A DNA stretch of 64,000 nt from Rhabdophis nuchalis (Eukaryota; Chordata; Lepidosauria; Squamata; Natricidae), in the NCBI GenBank assembly GCA_039707465.1, contig CM077646.1:77834715-77898714 (forward strand), given 5' to 3'. Position 1 is the stretch's first letter; every line of letters begins with the position of its first letter. The notes beneath the pieces are model-generated. The model made no database searches. It saw only the letters and a list, made by a program, of their open reading frames with translations, and was not told where the DNA came from. Positions 43,511-47,823 of this stretch are shown piece after piece. The position numbers were made by a program, and so were the translations under genes.

Positions 43511-44801
43511 TGGAGAGAGAGAGAGAGAGGAAGAAAGAGAGAGAGAGAGAAAGAAAGAGAGACAGAAAGAAAGAGAAAGAGAGAGAAAGAAAGAGAGAGA
43601 GAGCGAGAGAAATGGAGAGAGAGAGAGGAAGAAAGAGAGAAAGAGGTAAGTTTTTTAAAAATTTATTTTCATTACATTGTGAAAACTCAACTGTCAGTTG
43701 ATCTTAATGTTATGAAATGAAAAGTATGTCATTTGCAATTAACTTGGCATAAAATAATTTATTTGCATTTAATTGTAATGGTTCAAAGAATGTTCGGAAA
43801 AATGTTCGGCCCTCCACCATGTTCACTTCATCCAATCTGGCCCTCTTTGAAAAAAGTTTGGACACCACTGGGGTAAATGGACTCATTCCTCTTTCACCTT
43901 CATCATTTTTCAATCTTACAAAAAAAAAACACTGGCAAAACGGATATTAACCATTGGTCAGTGAAGTATGGTCTCAAACTAATGGGTTAAGAAGCTAATC
44001 TACTGTTAGCTATGGATATGGCATTTTTAATATATATATATATATTTAAAATATTCATTAAAACCATAACTTGCTGGGATGCAGATAAGAGCATGCCAGT
44101 GATAGTGGAAGATATCTTGCAGCAGGAATCATATATAAAAATAATTTCCCATGGCTCTTTTTTAATCTCTGTCCTTTAATTCCAAGAAGAATTACTGCTT
44201 TCAGTTGAATGTTGATCTTAAATTTGTTTTGTACCATTATATGTATTTGAACCCTGAAATTATTGCCCTTTTTACAAGTCCATCAAGAAAACATCTCATC
44301 CCCAATCTCTGATCACTTTTACTCAAAAACATTTTAGTAAATTGCATTTTAGTAAAATGTAACTTGAGAATGAAGTCTCTCAAAAGTTTATTTGCACCAG
44401 GCTGAGGCTAATTCTGTTCTTGTTTTTCTAAGTAGTTTCCCTATGCTAACAGACTGTTGCTGATATTTCAACTAATACAGATTAAATAAACCACACTTCC
44501 TAGGTATTTCTGCTGAAGTCTTCCACAGAATTGGTTCTCCCAAAGCCCTGCCTGGCAACCAAACATCTTCTAAGCAGATGAAGGCTGAGCCTTTTGAAAG
44601 GCACCTTTCCAGGCAGAAGTTCAAATGCCTTGAACTTGTTCAAAGCCTCCCGAATTTCTGCGGCAAGGCTCGAAGCCAAAGCGGGGGGGGGGGGGGGGGG
44701 AGCGCAGGCACTTTTGGGACGTCGCTTACCGGCTGGGCTTCTCCCTGGAAGCTCTTCCCGCTCAGCACCCAGCCCAGCAGCACCCACGCCGCAGCTTTCA
44801 T
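10634..44801 (-). CDS. IL17RB: IL17RB, interleukin-17 receptor B, complete gene
   Basis: Twelve coding exons on the minus strand: 44801-44730, 41495-41471, 40054-39929, 33658-33549, 32278-32152, 31819-31772, 30623-30469, 30205-30137, 22644-22560, 15918-15883, 13149-13060 and 11208-10634. They join in matching phase to 1518 nt, or 505 residues, close to the usual ~500. Order: signal peptide (1-22), cysteine-rich extracellular region with N-glycosylation motifs (NFNITW, SLWDPNIT), one membrane segment (about 291-309), and a SEFIR domain from about residue 330 with GPVQWLATQK. In the family this type I receptor binds IL-17B and, with IL17RA, IL-25, and signals through the adaptor Act1. Two DIRS elements, two GC-rich hAT elements and an L1-like copy sit in or beside its introns. 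No frame break was found. Confidence 0.95.
12190..12330. repeat. Palindromic MITE in IL17RB intron
   Basis: Two long inverted arms: GTGGGCAAACTTTGCAACTT with AGGACTTCAGCTCCCAGA on the left, and TCTGGGAGCTGAAGTCCTTC with GCAAAGTTTGCCCAACCCTG on the right. It would form a near-perfect hairpin of about 65 bp per arm. Confidence 0.8.
13060..13149 (-). CDS. IL17RB: IL17RB exon: transmembrane segment
   Basis: Acceptor CATTTAG, donor CATG/GTAAGAG, 90 nt, phase 1 in and out. Encodes KKTYVGISITLLLIVCIVAA plus VLYFKCRH, a hydrophobic span followed by basic residues as expected for a type I stop-transfer. Confidence 0.9.
13543..13677. mobile_element. hAT MITE with exact 8-bp duplication
   Basis: Ends CCAGGGTGTCAAACTCGTG and CCCACGAGTTTGATACCCCTG are inverted. 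The flanking duplication is CCATAGTG at 13535-13542 and 13678-13685. No transposase. Confidence 0.85.
14640..14895 (+). repeat. CR1-type LINE 3' tail
   Basis: Contains AGGAGAAATTTCCTGGCAGT, TTAGAACAATTAATCAGTGG and AGAAGACCTCCAAGGCTCCT, ending in CTGTGATTCTCTGATT. This is the CR1 3' end, truncated at 5'. Confidence 0.78.
15110..15560. repeat. Tigger/pogo-like DNA-transposon relic
   Basis: Motifs such as TCAAATTATAACCATAATTG, GTCATGAGTTGCATGAC, CTCTAGAAAAGTTGC and TTTTTTCAGTGGCATCAAAA are those of the squamate mariner-class repeat with the 'ttgtaagtcgaggact' end. The 124-codon minus-strand ORF here is repeat sequence. It is strongly diverged. Confidence 0.55.
15883..15918 (-). CDS. IL17RB: IL17RB 36-nt exon, juxtamembrane
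   Basis: A strong polypyrimidine tract and TTTTTTTTTCCAG precede it; the donor is TCAG/GTATTGG. It encodes PKATAFIVTRS with split codons at both ends whose phases fit the neighbouring exons exactly. Confidence 0.85.
16285..16530 (+). repeat. CR1-type LINE 3' tail, internal part
   Basis: Contains GACTAAGGATGACATGATAG, CTATTCTCCAAAGC and GAGGAGAAATTTCCTGACAG. It runs almost up to the DIRS element at 16582. Confidence 0.75.
16617..16746. repeat. DIRS element 1 inverted terminal repeat (3' side)
   Basis: Starts AATAAGGGGAAGATAGCATC and ends TCCAGCTTTTTTCGAC. It pairs with 22288-22417 with one mismatch. Outside it, 16582-16616 is a 35-bp 3' extension present only at this end and in the internal complementary region. 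Confidence 0.92.
16872..16962. repeat. DIRS element 1 internal complementary region
   Basis: GGATGCTATCTTCCCCTTAT through CAACGCTCTTT is the exact reverse complement of the left end (16582-16637). CTCAATAAGGGGAAGATAGC onward is the reverse complement of the right end. It serves as template for joining the ends of the circular intermediate in the accepted DIRS model. Confidence 0.92.
16976..18310 (-). CDS. DIRS element 1 tyrosine recombinase
   Basis: A 444-codon frame. The recombinase part starts near residue 95 with TIQASRRPSTVRIYNATW and IFASWC. Catalytic residues visible are the arginine in TSARRISEIN (about 241), HSTR (H371, R374) and the tyrosine in VQHYKLD (407). This is the integrase of DIRS elements: it inserts the circular DNA by site-specific recombination, in place of a DDE integrase. 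The first 88 or so codons overlap the reverse transcriptase frame out of phase, so the true start may be internal. No stop or frameshift is seen. Confidence 0.9.
   Translation of the reverse strand: MAEGPSVRLPSLATAAEGHRESHRASRRSGTDRAALDETAVVCGPGDAILADPVALAADPDPAPPGILGTPGPGVVAVDRLEIERRALEQGAFSDRVIHTIQASRRPSTVRIYNATWKIFASWCIVRLIPPVTASVPQVLEFLQDGLDKGLSPNTICRQVAALGTVISWGGGQTLSRHPAIQRFVKGATKLRPPATHRYPCWNLSTVLEALVEPPFEPLEEVSLQILSWKLAFLIAVTSARRISEINALSVRPDLCRFFPDRVVLRVDPSFMPKVGSWFHRAQDIVLPDFATTPQGEPEDRWHRLDVRRALQIYLNRTCDIRRSEALFISIQNASQGRKVSVTTIGNWVRRCISAAYEAKGLAAPSGITAHSTRSAATTGAWASQATLEEICRAATWTSLSPFVQHYKLDLYAAEGAAFGRRVLQAVRPSEESVSNACPPNHGT
18046..19890 (-). CDS. DIRS element 1 reverse transcriptase / RNase H
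   Basis: 614 codons. Reverse transcriptase motifs: LFIIPKASGGWRAVLDLKRL (77-96), SLDLTEAYLHIP with the first catalytic Asp at 127, LPFGLSSAP (159-167) and YLDD at 191-194. The RNase H domain follows with TTDAS (354-358), Glu388 in FLELRA and Asp413 in LTDN. It copies the element's RNA and removes the RNA strand. It lies between gag (gap about 54 bases from gag stop to this Met) and the recombinase, which it overlaps by 265 nt. The frame is intact. Confidence 0.93.
   Translation of the reverse strand: MGSHHYRQMGPHHGQVRSGPGVLEFWTQPPDSFLPCPSLANPLRRELMVTAIDHLLAIQAIELVPPDQVRQGFYSILFIIPKASGGWRAVLDLKRLNRYIIYKRFKMHSLHSILLGIREGDFLTSLDLTEAYLHIPVAATFRRYLRFCYNKCHYQYTALPFGLSSAPRVFSKVMAAVAAHIHSIPLRVQFYLDDVLIQSRTEGQAVSDLHTTMRVFEELGFSINVSKSHLHPTTRILHLGAWIDSVRGQGFLSDERLSSIHHLVSEVEREARPSLASLSQLLGKMVSAIAIVPWARLHLRELQWFLLPFQRRHVATSLIRVPLPAYVRRSLRWWRSPSVREGCHFRIRDRTIVTTDASLFGWGAHTGPFNAQGQWSAMEAQESINFLELRAIRLALEQFQTQVQGRHVLVLTDNVTAKAHVNRQGGTRSDPLMREASLLGCWAEAHLLSLQADHISGVDNTRADWLSRVRIDQAEWRLNPCVFQQIARRFGRPLVDLFATASNTQLPRFFSRFQAQGAEEVDALRAPWPRGLLYAFPPLPLLPRVIGRVIELRAEVVLIAPHWTRQPWFADLVTLSSQTPWRLPLTPTLLLQGSLEHQDPGWLQLTAWRLSGGR
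19945..21651 (-). CDS. DIRS element 1 gag-like protein
   Basis: 568 codons from ATG at 21651. The N-terminal third is Ala/Pro/Ser-rich with a lysine cluster (KKRAASTDKKDKASKVKKAQ). A middle region has MAEPLEKCLVWPEVDAPVTA, and the C-terminus is rich in Gly, Arg and Phe (RGSYRQAPYFRRQQFGSQEY), likely RNA-binding. No zinc knuckle is seen. The position upstream of the reverse transcriptase and a collinear decayed counterpart in the second DIRS element support the gag call. The frame is intact. Confidence 0.82.
   Translation of the reverse strand: MAENVEIPAQAHAAAGASDGQGLLMVSPPSSSKKRAASTDKKDKASKVKKAQSSKAAAQPGASAHATVSPQAADPIQAPGPIVTPVASTPASAFSPMLPIDTSGVWGSSSGRVGTRTPEATFTPTAAGIRQEVPWVTPPPLPPMAAITPVMPDVPSLISEAIKQGIAVGLQYKAPEPPSTTATGGPVTSGPLASTLETPDQGSQTGSDDGAPMDNELSDDEGAEGEKPTYSGLFPPPLFKTLLAKARAASDWEPTAPQSVAAPQRPSSKVLFIEHRVAAEVVPAPQLFIDNVQRQWTMPASGPAPTANDRRFFAMAEPLEKCLVWPEVDAPVTALYSNAALPGSQEDVLKPEDRRADQVLHRAHQAASWAIRAASTASFFSRSSLFWIQQLQARIPPGDARSHQDLNKIIAAVQFTSDATLSAARFASRATASAIASRRLLWLRQWQGDVKQKWKLATGPYAGGSLFGDSLNPLLIEGRDKRKILPSNPRRGSYRQAPYFRRQQFGSQEYGSSFRPGFPQTGYRQGGNFSSNFTQRYGQQRQQPFRQGRGGPARRPFRGGGNRNYRRP
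22288..22417. repeat. DIRS element 1 inverted terminal repeat (5' side)
   Basis: Reverse complement of 16617-16746 with one difference. It contains a TATAAAA-like core (rc of TTTTATAGAC), which could serve as promoter for the minus-strand ORFs; this is inference. Confidence 0.9.
22560..22644 (-). CDS. IL17RB: IL17RB exon 9 (85 nt) between two DIRS insertions
   Basis: Acceptor CTTCTCTTCTTCCAG, donor CCAG/GTTAGTTG. Encodes LIPYFPGCQSDC and further cysteines, matching the mammalian PYFPTCGSDC segment. A second AG lies 19 bases inside (TTATTTTCCAG/GATG); using it would shift the frame. The exon ends 140 bases from one DIRS element and starts about 840 bases from the other. Confidence 0.92.
23108..23336. 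mobile_element. hAT-like nonautonomous element (CAGTGATGGGTTCC family)
   Basis: Starts CAGTGATGGGTTCCTACCGG. Flanks AGTAACAT and AGTAACAC are an 8-bp duplication with one change. The interior has CTGCGCATGTGTAGAAC and ACTGCGCATATGCGC palindromic boxes. A related copy is at 56396. Confidence 0.72.
23493..23601. repeat. DIRS element 2 inverted terminal repeat, left
   Basis: Starts CGATGGAGAGCGGGAGGCAT; inverted match to 29271-29379 with scattered differences, so older than element 1. Confidence 0.85.
24395..25790 (+). pseudogene. DIRS element 2 gag-like ORF, frameshifted
   Basis: The frame opens at 24395 and runs to 25120, then continues homologous-looking sequence in other frames (25039-25266 with DDEEAHKEDDPAFAGLFQPS; 25392-25682 with NMDKDFSQALQVPEVDTLVM; 25535-25783 with AYLMGFLASTWSIKVAAVAS). 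Similar blocks occur in the same order in the intact gag of element 1 (for example the PTYSGLFPPPLFKTLLAKA and FFAMAEPLEKCLVWPEVDAP regions). At least two or three frame breaks are present, so it is not functional as read. Confidence 0.8.
26097..28022 (+). CDS. DIRS element 2 reverse transcriptase / RNase H
   Basis: 641 codons without a stop. It has LFIIPKVSGGWCSILDLKRL, VSVDLTEAYLHIP, LPFGLASAPWIF, the catalytic YLDDVLL, then RNase H motifs TTDASFYGWG, NYLELK and LTDN. It shares roughly half of its residues with the element 1 protein by eye. The open frame contrasts with the broken gag and recombinase. Confidence 0.9.
   Translation: MGGGVVLSAGIDKPKTDLPIGGCLRYFSSFWAEITSDTWVVDTISTGLKLEFLSPPPNFFHSFPSSKNPERLALVHSAIQHLLDIQAIEPVPPGEEGFVFYSNLFIIPKVSGGWCSILDLKRLNNYIVYRRFKMASLGSILQGVRKGDFMVSVDLTEAYLHIPVCNSHRRFLRFSHQGQHFQYKALPFGLASAPWIFTKVLAAVAAYLRSIPIRLQLYLDDVLLQAHSFDQVVLDLKFTIDTLQRLGFLINFPKSHLTPSTRILHLGAIIDSVEGVVYLSKDRLEKLQQLASTVRSNQVSPIVFLSRLLGSMISCVGIVPWARFHSRELQWALIPYQRQMISNFHLPVSVSPQVWLSLRWWLSRALCKGSSFWEPVRVTVTTDASFYGWGAVMGSRMAQGHWTATDLRHNINYLELKTALQALRHFQRDLLHAHVLLLTDNIATKAHVNKQGGTHSRALWTEAHRLMSWAETHVRSIEADHISGLSNHQADWLSRSTVDHGEWQLDPSLFQWIFRRYGTLVIDIFATPRNVQLQRFIARYETWGAENTDALRCGWPSGLLYAFPPLPLLQGTVRKLLAVGAEMLLIAPDWPRRTWYADLMQLSVSPPWRLLDKEVRLFQGVLQHSDPRWLKLTTWHLKCTF
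27758..29054 (+). pseudogene. DIRS element 2 tyrosine recombinase, frame break near 28590
   Basis: Frame one (27758-28591) has AARCPSTNRIYNATWTAFSK, LDKGLAFNTLRRQTAAL and the catalytic arginine context TSARRISELN, then stops at 28591. The rest (HRLDVRRALRIYLKHT, ITAHSTRSM with His/Arg, RHYKLDAY with the nucleophilic Tyr) continues in another frame at 28602-29054. A small indel near 28590 separates them, so the enzyme is inactive as read. The first part overlaps the reverse transcriptase frame. Confidence 0.87.
29095..29187. repeat. DIRS element 2 internal complementary region
   Basis: GGTGACGCCTCCCGCTCTCC complements the left end, and AACGTTCGTTGATACTTACA through GGGAGGCGTCACC complements the right end. 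The two halves meet at GAGAACGTT. Confidence 0.85.
29271..29414. repeat. DIRS element 2 right terminal repeat and 3' extension
   Basis: 29271-29379 is the inverted terminal repeat; 29380-29414 is the one-sided extension CAGAATCGTCGTTCACGTAA to GTATCAACGAACGTT, repeated in complement in the internal region. Confidence 0.83.
29655..29905 (+). repeat. Sauria-type SINE
   Basis: Head GTCGTGATGGCACAGTGGTT, body ACTGCAGGCTATTTCTGCTG and GAGGTCGGTAAAATGAGGAC, tail GGTATATAAGTCTAAGTGCC and (ATTGCT)n. Confidence 0.87.
30137..30205 (-). CDS. IL17RB: IL17RB exon 8 (69 nt)
   Basis: Acceptor TTCTTGGAATAG, donor AGAG/GTAAGATTT; phase 0 at both ends. Encodes GSSNRVSEKIRMNDQEGNII plus FKE, poorly conserved but aligned by position with the human extracellular region. 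Confidence 0.82.
30469..30623 (-). CDS. IL17RB: IL17RB exon 7 (155 nt)
   Basis: Acceptor GAATTCACAG, donor CAAG/GTATAT. Starts SLWDPNIT, identical to mammalian IL17RB, and carries several cysteines. Confidence 0.93.
31772..31819 (-). CDS. IL17RB: IL17RB exon 6 (48 nt)
   Basis: Acceptor TTAAATTCAG, donor AAAG/GTAAGC. Encodes CEDNSLKYCQNCIEK, matching the CLDHIMKYKKKCVK segment of the human protein. Confidence 0.9.
32152..32278 (-). CDS. IL17RB: IL17RB exon 5 (127 nt)
   Basis: Acceptor AATTACAG, donor CCAG/GTAACTG. Encodes WQFNIVGFSLEENTNYFIDV and NLPPANINED, clearly homologous to the mammalian GFPVELNTVYFIGAHNIPNA block. Confidence 0.94.
33549..33658 (-). CDS. IL17RB: IL17RB exon 4 (110 nt)
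   Basis: Acceptor TTTTCTTGCAG, donor AAAA/GTAAGAGG. Encodes SIQYLKATKIC and CIRCDYLEAFQSQT, matching human SIRLLKATKIC and CVRCNYTEAFQTQT. Confidence 0.95.
33793..35199. mobile_element. GC-rich hAT-type element carrying CpG-rich cargo
   Basis: Ends CAGTGGCGTAGCGTGGG and CCCACGCTACGCCTCTG are inverted with one mismatch. The 8-bp duplication CTGCCTTG is exact (33785-33792 and 35200-35207). The 1.4-kb interior is GC-rich with many CpG, purine/pyrimidine runs and repeated GAGCGAGCGAGC. It has several overlapping Pro/Arg/Ser-rich ORFs but no transposase. It looks like a nonautonomous hAT that picked up promoter-like DNA, in the IL17RB intron between exons 3 and 4. Confidence 0.87.
35208..36624. 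other. IL17RB intron 3, AT-rich, no gene seen
   Basis: AT-rich sequence with homopolymer A and T runs. No conserved frame, splice-flanked exon or clear transposon end was recognised. Confidence 0.6.
37133..37615 (+). CDS. ORF1-like charged protein of the L1-type retroposon
   Basis: 160 codons from ATG to TGA. The N-terminus is a charged helix, likely coiled coil (EEELRKKLDKLLFITSNHEQ), the middle is Lys/Glu-rich, and the C-terminus is basic (KKPGKKNKKR) with ISPTRYWKDTG. The position in a TSD-flanked L1-type copy suggests ORF1, but no RRM is recognisable. It is not a host gene. Confidence 0.5.
   Translation: MEEELRKKLDKLLFITSNHEQLEALTTKEKEENVEDKEIFILAEDKDMITENFTNGSNVGENKKKETLEECEPHFGLQGKVGGGELKMDIRGEISPEIRLVFKDKQHVKTETGQQYYLRDILDNKVRKEVYKKPGKKNKKRLGPQMATEISPTRYWKDTG
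37640..37820 (-). repeat. Squamate repeat tail (TTCTATACCGC...CTCGGGGCGG)
   Basis: TTTTATTGGACTTCTATACC followed by GGGACTCGGGGCGGTGCACA is a widespread reptile LINE-associated tail in reverse orientation. A related piece lies at 59025-59090. It lies within the L1-type copy, just before the inverted repeat at 37830. Confidence 0.55.
37830..37923. repeat. Perfect 44-bp inverted repeat with 6-bp spacer
   Basis: Arms 37830-37873 and 37880-37923 are exact reverse complements (TTAATTTAAAATCAGTCGGT onward), spacer TGGCCT. It resembles the fold-back at 5316-5403 in form but not in sequence. Confidence 0.9.
39230..39740 (-). repeat. Old LINE-derived repeat
   Basis: Contains GCACCTTGAATTGCACCCAG, ACCATTGCAGCTCATGCAGC and CAACTGAAGTTTCCAAATGT, landmarks of a squamate repeat also seen as reverse-transcriptase-derived sequence. 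The short minus-strand ORF at 39265-39498 is a relic. Confidence 0.5.
39929..40054 (-). CDS. IL17RB: IL17RB exon 3 (126 nt)
   Basis: Acceptor TTCTTTGCAAG, donor GACG/GTAAAT. Encodes GPHPELEQEHKFTPADL and NFNITWILNAD, matching human GPSPEWMLQHDLIPGDL and NVSWVLRAD. Confidence 0.93.
40825..41075 (-). repeat. Sauria-type SINE, reverse
   Basis: Reads in reverse from TAGTAATAGCACTTAGACTT through TACAGCCCTCTCTAAGCAGT and AGGATGGAAGGCTGAGTCAA to TGCACTCTAACCATTGCACC, the complement of the tRNA-like head. Confidence 0.87.
41471..41495 (-). CDS. IL17RB: IL17RB exon 2, 25-nt microexon
   Basis: Acceptor TTTTCATTACAG, donor GATG/GTATGT. Encodes HIKCYKED; the human counterpart is TVQCGSET. Too short to find by ORF scanning; supported by phase and by the conserved cysteine. 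Confidence 0.85.
41708..42285. repeat. hAT-like repeat, CATGATGGCAAACCTATGGC end
   Basis: The left end CATGATGGCAAACCTATGGCAC matches the ends of the elements at 47484 and 50389. The interior is GC-rich. The right end is not clear. The open frames (41726-42124 and others) do not resemble host proteins. Confidence 0.5.
42299..43870. mobile_element. 1.6-kb hAT-type element with inverted GC-rich core and GA tract
   Basis: Starts CAGGCATGTCCAAAGTCCGG and ends AGTTTGGACACCACTG, with an exact 8-bp duplication GGGTAAAT (42291-42298 and 43871-43878). Inside are GC-rich inverted arms (42470-42572 versus 42803-42905) and a (GAGA/GAAA)n tract from about 42930 to 43650. The Glu/Arg/Lys-rich ORFs are translations of this tract. 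No transposase. Confidence 0.85.
42925..43650 (+). repeat. GAGA/GAAA purine microsatellite
   Basis: Purine-only for long stretches, with GACAGACAGA islands. Internal to the hAT-type element above. Confidence 0.92.
43879..44500. other. IL17RB intron 1, AT-rich, nothing recognised
   Basis: AT-rich with a (TA)n run near 44031. No exon or transposon end found. Confidence 0.55.
44730..44801 (-). CDS. IL17RB: IL17RB exon 1: start codon and signal peptide
   Basis: ATG at 44801-44799. The 24 codons read MKAAAWVLLGWVLSGKSFQG then EAQP, a typical signal peptide, and end at CCG/GTAAGC. It lies in a GC-rich 5' region next to a run of about 19 G. Confidence 0.92.
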
Positions 44802-45000
44802 CCCGGCCCGGCTCTTCCAGGAGCTGCCTCTTAGCCTACCCGCTTCGTTCGAGCGCTGTTCTCGCTTCGCCTCTTGAGGAGAACTACTCAACTTATCCCC
44901 CTGGTTCCCCTCCCCGCCGCATTTATATCTTTCCTCCGCCCTCATCGCAACCTATAGCCCCGTCAGGAGTTCGCAGCTCAGAGGGAGCCCTGCCAATTTG
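44802..45000 (-). promoter_or_regulatory. IL17RB: IL17RB 5' region with TATA-like box
   Basis: Upstream of the ATG on the minus strand the sequence is GC-rich and includes AGATATAAATGCGGCGGGGA (44930-44911), a TATA-like element about 120 bases before the start codon. The transcription start itself is not visible. Confidence 0.5.
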
Positions 45001-45109
45001 GTTTTAGAAAAGAAAGAGATAAGAATGAGATAAGAATCCGGTCGCACGCTGCCTTTCACAACCGGGGAGCCGAGGGACGTGCAGACTACCGCCCTAGGCG
45101 ATCCTCAAC

Positions 45110-45215
45110 TGTGGCAGCTTGGAGGTGGGTGGATGTCAATTCCCAGAAGGCTGTTTGGGGAATTCTAGGAACTCAAGTCCACATATTGTCAAGCTGCCAA
45201 GGTTGAGAAACACAC
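45110..45215. repeat. Palindromic MITE near IL17RB promoter
   Basis: CTCAACTGTGGCAGCTTGGA on the left and TCAAGCTGCCAAGGTTGAGA on the right, with the TCAATTCCCAGAAG / GGAATTCTAGGAACTC inner pair. Same family as 8698 and 12190. Confidence 0.7.
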
Positions 45216-46391
45216 CCTGCCAGAATTTACAGCATCCCAGTCGTGGATGCTGATCGAGCAGCACCTCTTTACTAAATTCTTCAACTTCGCCCTCTTAATT
45301 TTCAGAGGGTGTTAAGGCACTCCTAGGGTGGAGTAACTTATAAAACAGTAAAAAGTATTATCATGCATTTATTGCATTATAGTCTCCAGCTGGAATGAAG
45401 AAACTTAAGGCGAGGGAGCAGGGCTCAGAGGAAGTAAGGTAACTGCCAATGGTGCCTCCTATATTTTTCCCTTTATTATGGTAGTGTTATTATCAACAAT
45501 ATTCTTTTACACCATTCGTTCACAATTTTTAATTAGCTCTACCTTTTTTTAATGATATGGTATATTGTATCCTATAGACACAGATAATCTTGAAATTGAG
45601 TTTTTATTATAGTATCCCTTGTGCACAGCCAATACACTAATGTTAGTGTTTTGGCTGTAGATTACATGAAAGCTCAACTTTAAAACATTATTTACGTGGC
45701 CATTTGCTTCCTCTTGTCCTAACCTACTTTATCAGGTTGTAAAGAAATTCAAAATTGGAGTCATTGTGCAACTTTTAATGGAGAACTGAGCTAATTTTGT
45801 AATTACACAAAGACCACAATGTTGCCCTGATATTCAAAAAGAAAGATGACAAAAAGATGTATTTGCACCTAAATCCACATAAGGATACCCAATCCCAAAG
45901 TTTATAAGGCAATAAATCTCTTCATCTTCACATTGGAATCTATATAAATAAAAATGTAAAATAGTTTGTACGAATCCACTAATCTCAAAAACTACTGGGC
46001 CGATTTAAACGAAACTTTCAGACAACGTAGCCAAGGACTTCCGATAATAGAATAGCTAATCATTTTGTGCCTAGCACACGTGTGTTGTGTACAAATTATA
46101 CACAAAAAAATGTACTCACTGAAATGTGATTTAACATCTCTGTAGCCACGCCCATCAAACTGCTTTTCAACTGTGAGTGTTGGAAAAGGCCTCATGCGGC
46201 CTCTTGGGGCCAAAAAGGCACAGAGGATAGCAAACTCCCAGGTGGCCCATAGAGGGAGGGGGGAGAAATTCTGCTCAGGACTGTTCTCTGAGGTAAAAAA
46301 AAACAGAGGCAGGCAGCTGCTTTAAACTGTTTAATACGGACTGAACCAAACTGTAACAAAGAATCACCCATCTGACAGCGAATACAGTTTA

Positions 46392-46740
46392 ATAAAAGAG
46401 GGACTAGGGAAGACATGATAGCAGCCTTCCAATATCTCAGGGTTTGCCCCAAAGAAGAGGGAGTCAAGCTATTCACCAAGGCACCTGAGGGCAGAACAAG
46501 AAGCAACGCGTGGAAACTAATCAAGGAGAGAAGCAACCTAGAACTGAGGGCAAATTTCATGGCAGTGAGAACTATTAACCAGTGGAACATCTTGCCACCA
46601 GAAGTTATGGATGCCCCAACACTGGATGTGTTTTTAAGAAGAGACTGGAAAACCATTTGTCTGAAATCGCATAGGGTCTCCTGCTTGAGCAGTGGGGCTG
46701 GACTAGATGACCTCCAAGGTCCCTTCCAACTCTGCTATTG
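46392..46740 (+). repeat. CR1 3' tail, copy 1 in Helitron
   Basis: From AAAAGAGGGACTAGGGAAGA to GACCTCCAAGGTCCCTTCCA and CTCTGCTATTGTATTA. Confidence 0.82.
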
Positions 46741-46785
46741 TATTATTGTATTACAGTAGATAGGGGAATAGAGAGACAGGGAGAA

Positions 46786-47150
46786 ATACAGTTTAATAAA
46801 AGAGGGACTAGAGAAGACATGATATCAGCCTTCCAATATCTCAGGGGTTGCCCCAAAGAAGAGGGAGTCAAGCTATTCACCAAGGCACCTGAGGGCAGAA
46901 CAAGAAGCAACGGGTGGAAACTAATCAAGGAGAGAAGCAACCTAGAACTGAGGGCAAATTTCATGGCAGTGAGAACTATTAACCAGTGGAACATCTTGCC
47001 ACCAGAAGTTATGGATGCCCCAACACTGAAGAGAGAAGAGACTGGAAAACCATTTGTCTGAAACGGCATAGGGTCTCCTGCTTGAGCAGCGGGGTTGGAC
47101 TAGATGACCTCCAAGGTCCCTTCCAACTCTGCTATTGTATTATTGTATTA
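46786..47150 (+). repeat. CR1 3' tail, copy 2 in Helitron
   Basis: Nearly identical to copy 1 (both have ATGGCAGTGAGAACTATTAA), pointing to recent tandem duplication. Confidence 0.82.
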
Positions 47151-47189
47151 CAGTAGGTAGGTAGATAGGGGAATAGAGAGACAGGGAGA

Positions 47190-47482
47190 AATACAGTTTA
47201 ATAAAACAGGGACTAGGGGAGACAGGATAGCAGCCTTCCAATATCTCAGGGGTTGCCCCAAAGAGGAGGGAGTCAAGCTATTCTCCAAGGCACCTGAGAG
47301 CAGGATAAGAAGCAATGGGTGGAAACTAATGAAGGAGAGAAGCAACTTAGGACTGAGGAGAAATTTCCTGACAGTTAGAACAATTAATCAGTGGAACAAC
47401 TTGCCTCCAGAAGTTGTGAATGCCCCAACACTGGAAGTCTTCAAGAAGATGTTGGATAGCCATTAGTCTGAAATGGTATAGG
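47190..47482 (+). repeat. CR1 3' tail, copy 3, truncated by hAT MITE
   Basis: Runs to GAAATGGTATAGG, where the hAT MITE interrupts it. It has the AGAACAATTAATCAGTGG form, as in copies outside the Helitron. Confidence 0.78.
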
Positions 47483-47483
47483 G

Positions 47484-47823
47484 CAGTGATGGCTAACCTT
47501 TTTTGGCTCACGTGCCAATAGCAGGGGGAGTGCAGGGGCGATGTGCACAGGTGTGTCACATCCATAATGCTATGTGCATGACCACCTGCATTTGGCATGC
47601 TTTTTACGTCATCCCCAGGCTCCAGGGGGTTTATAGGAGCCTGGGGAGGGTGAAAACAGCCTTCCCCCACCTCCAGAGGGCAAAAAATGGCCTCAAAAGA
47701 AGGCCTAAATCAGCTGACCAGGGCACACATACAAACTGAAGCTGACAGGGCAATGCCTCGAGTGGCCTAAGAAATGGTTCCGTGTGCCACCTGTGGCACC
47801 CGTGCCATAGGTTCGCCATCATG
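47484..47823. mobile_element. hAT MITE inside the Helitron
   Basis: Starts CAGTGATGGCTAACC, ends GGTTCGCCATCATG. GGTATAGG occurs on both sides (47475-47482 and 47824-47831) as the target duplication, within one base of the left end. Confidence 0.7.

Noticed and set aside
43139..43720. 193-codon Glu/Arg/Lys ORF
   Set aside because: Translation of a GA-rich microsatellite inside a hAT-type element.
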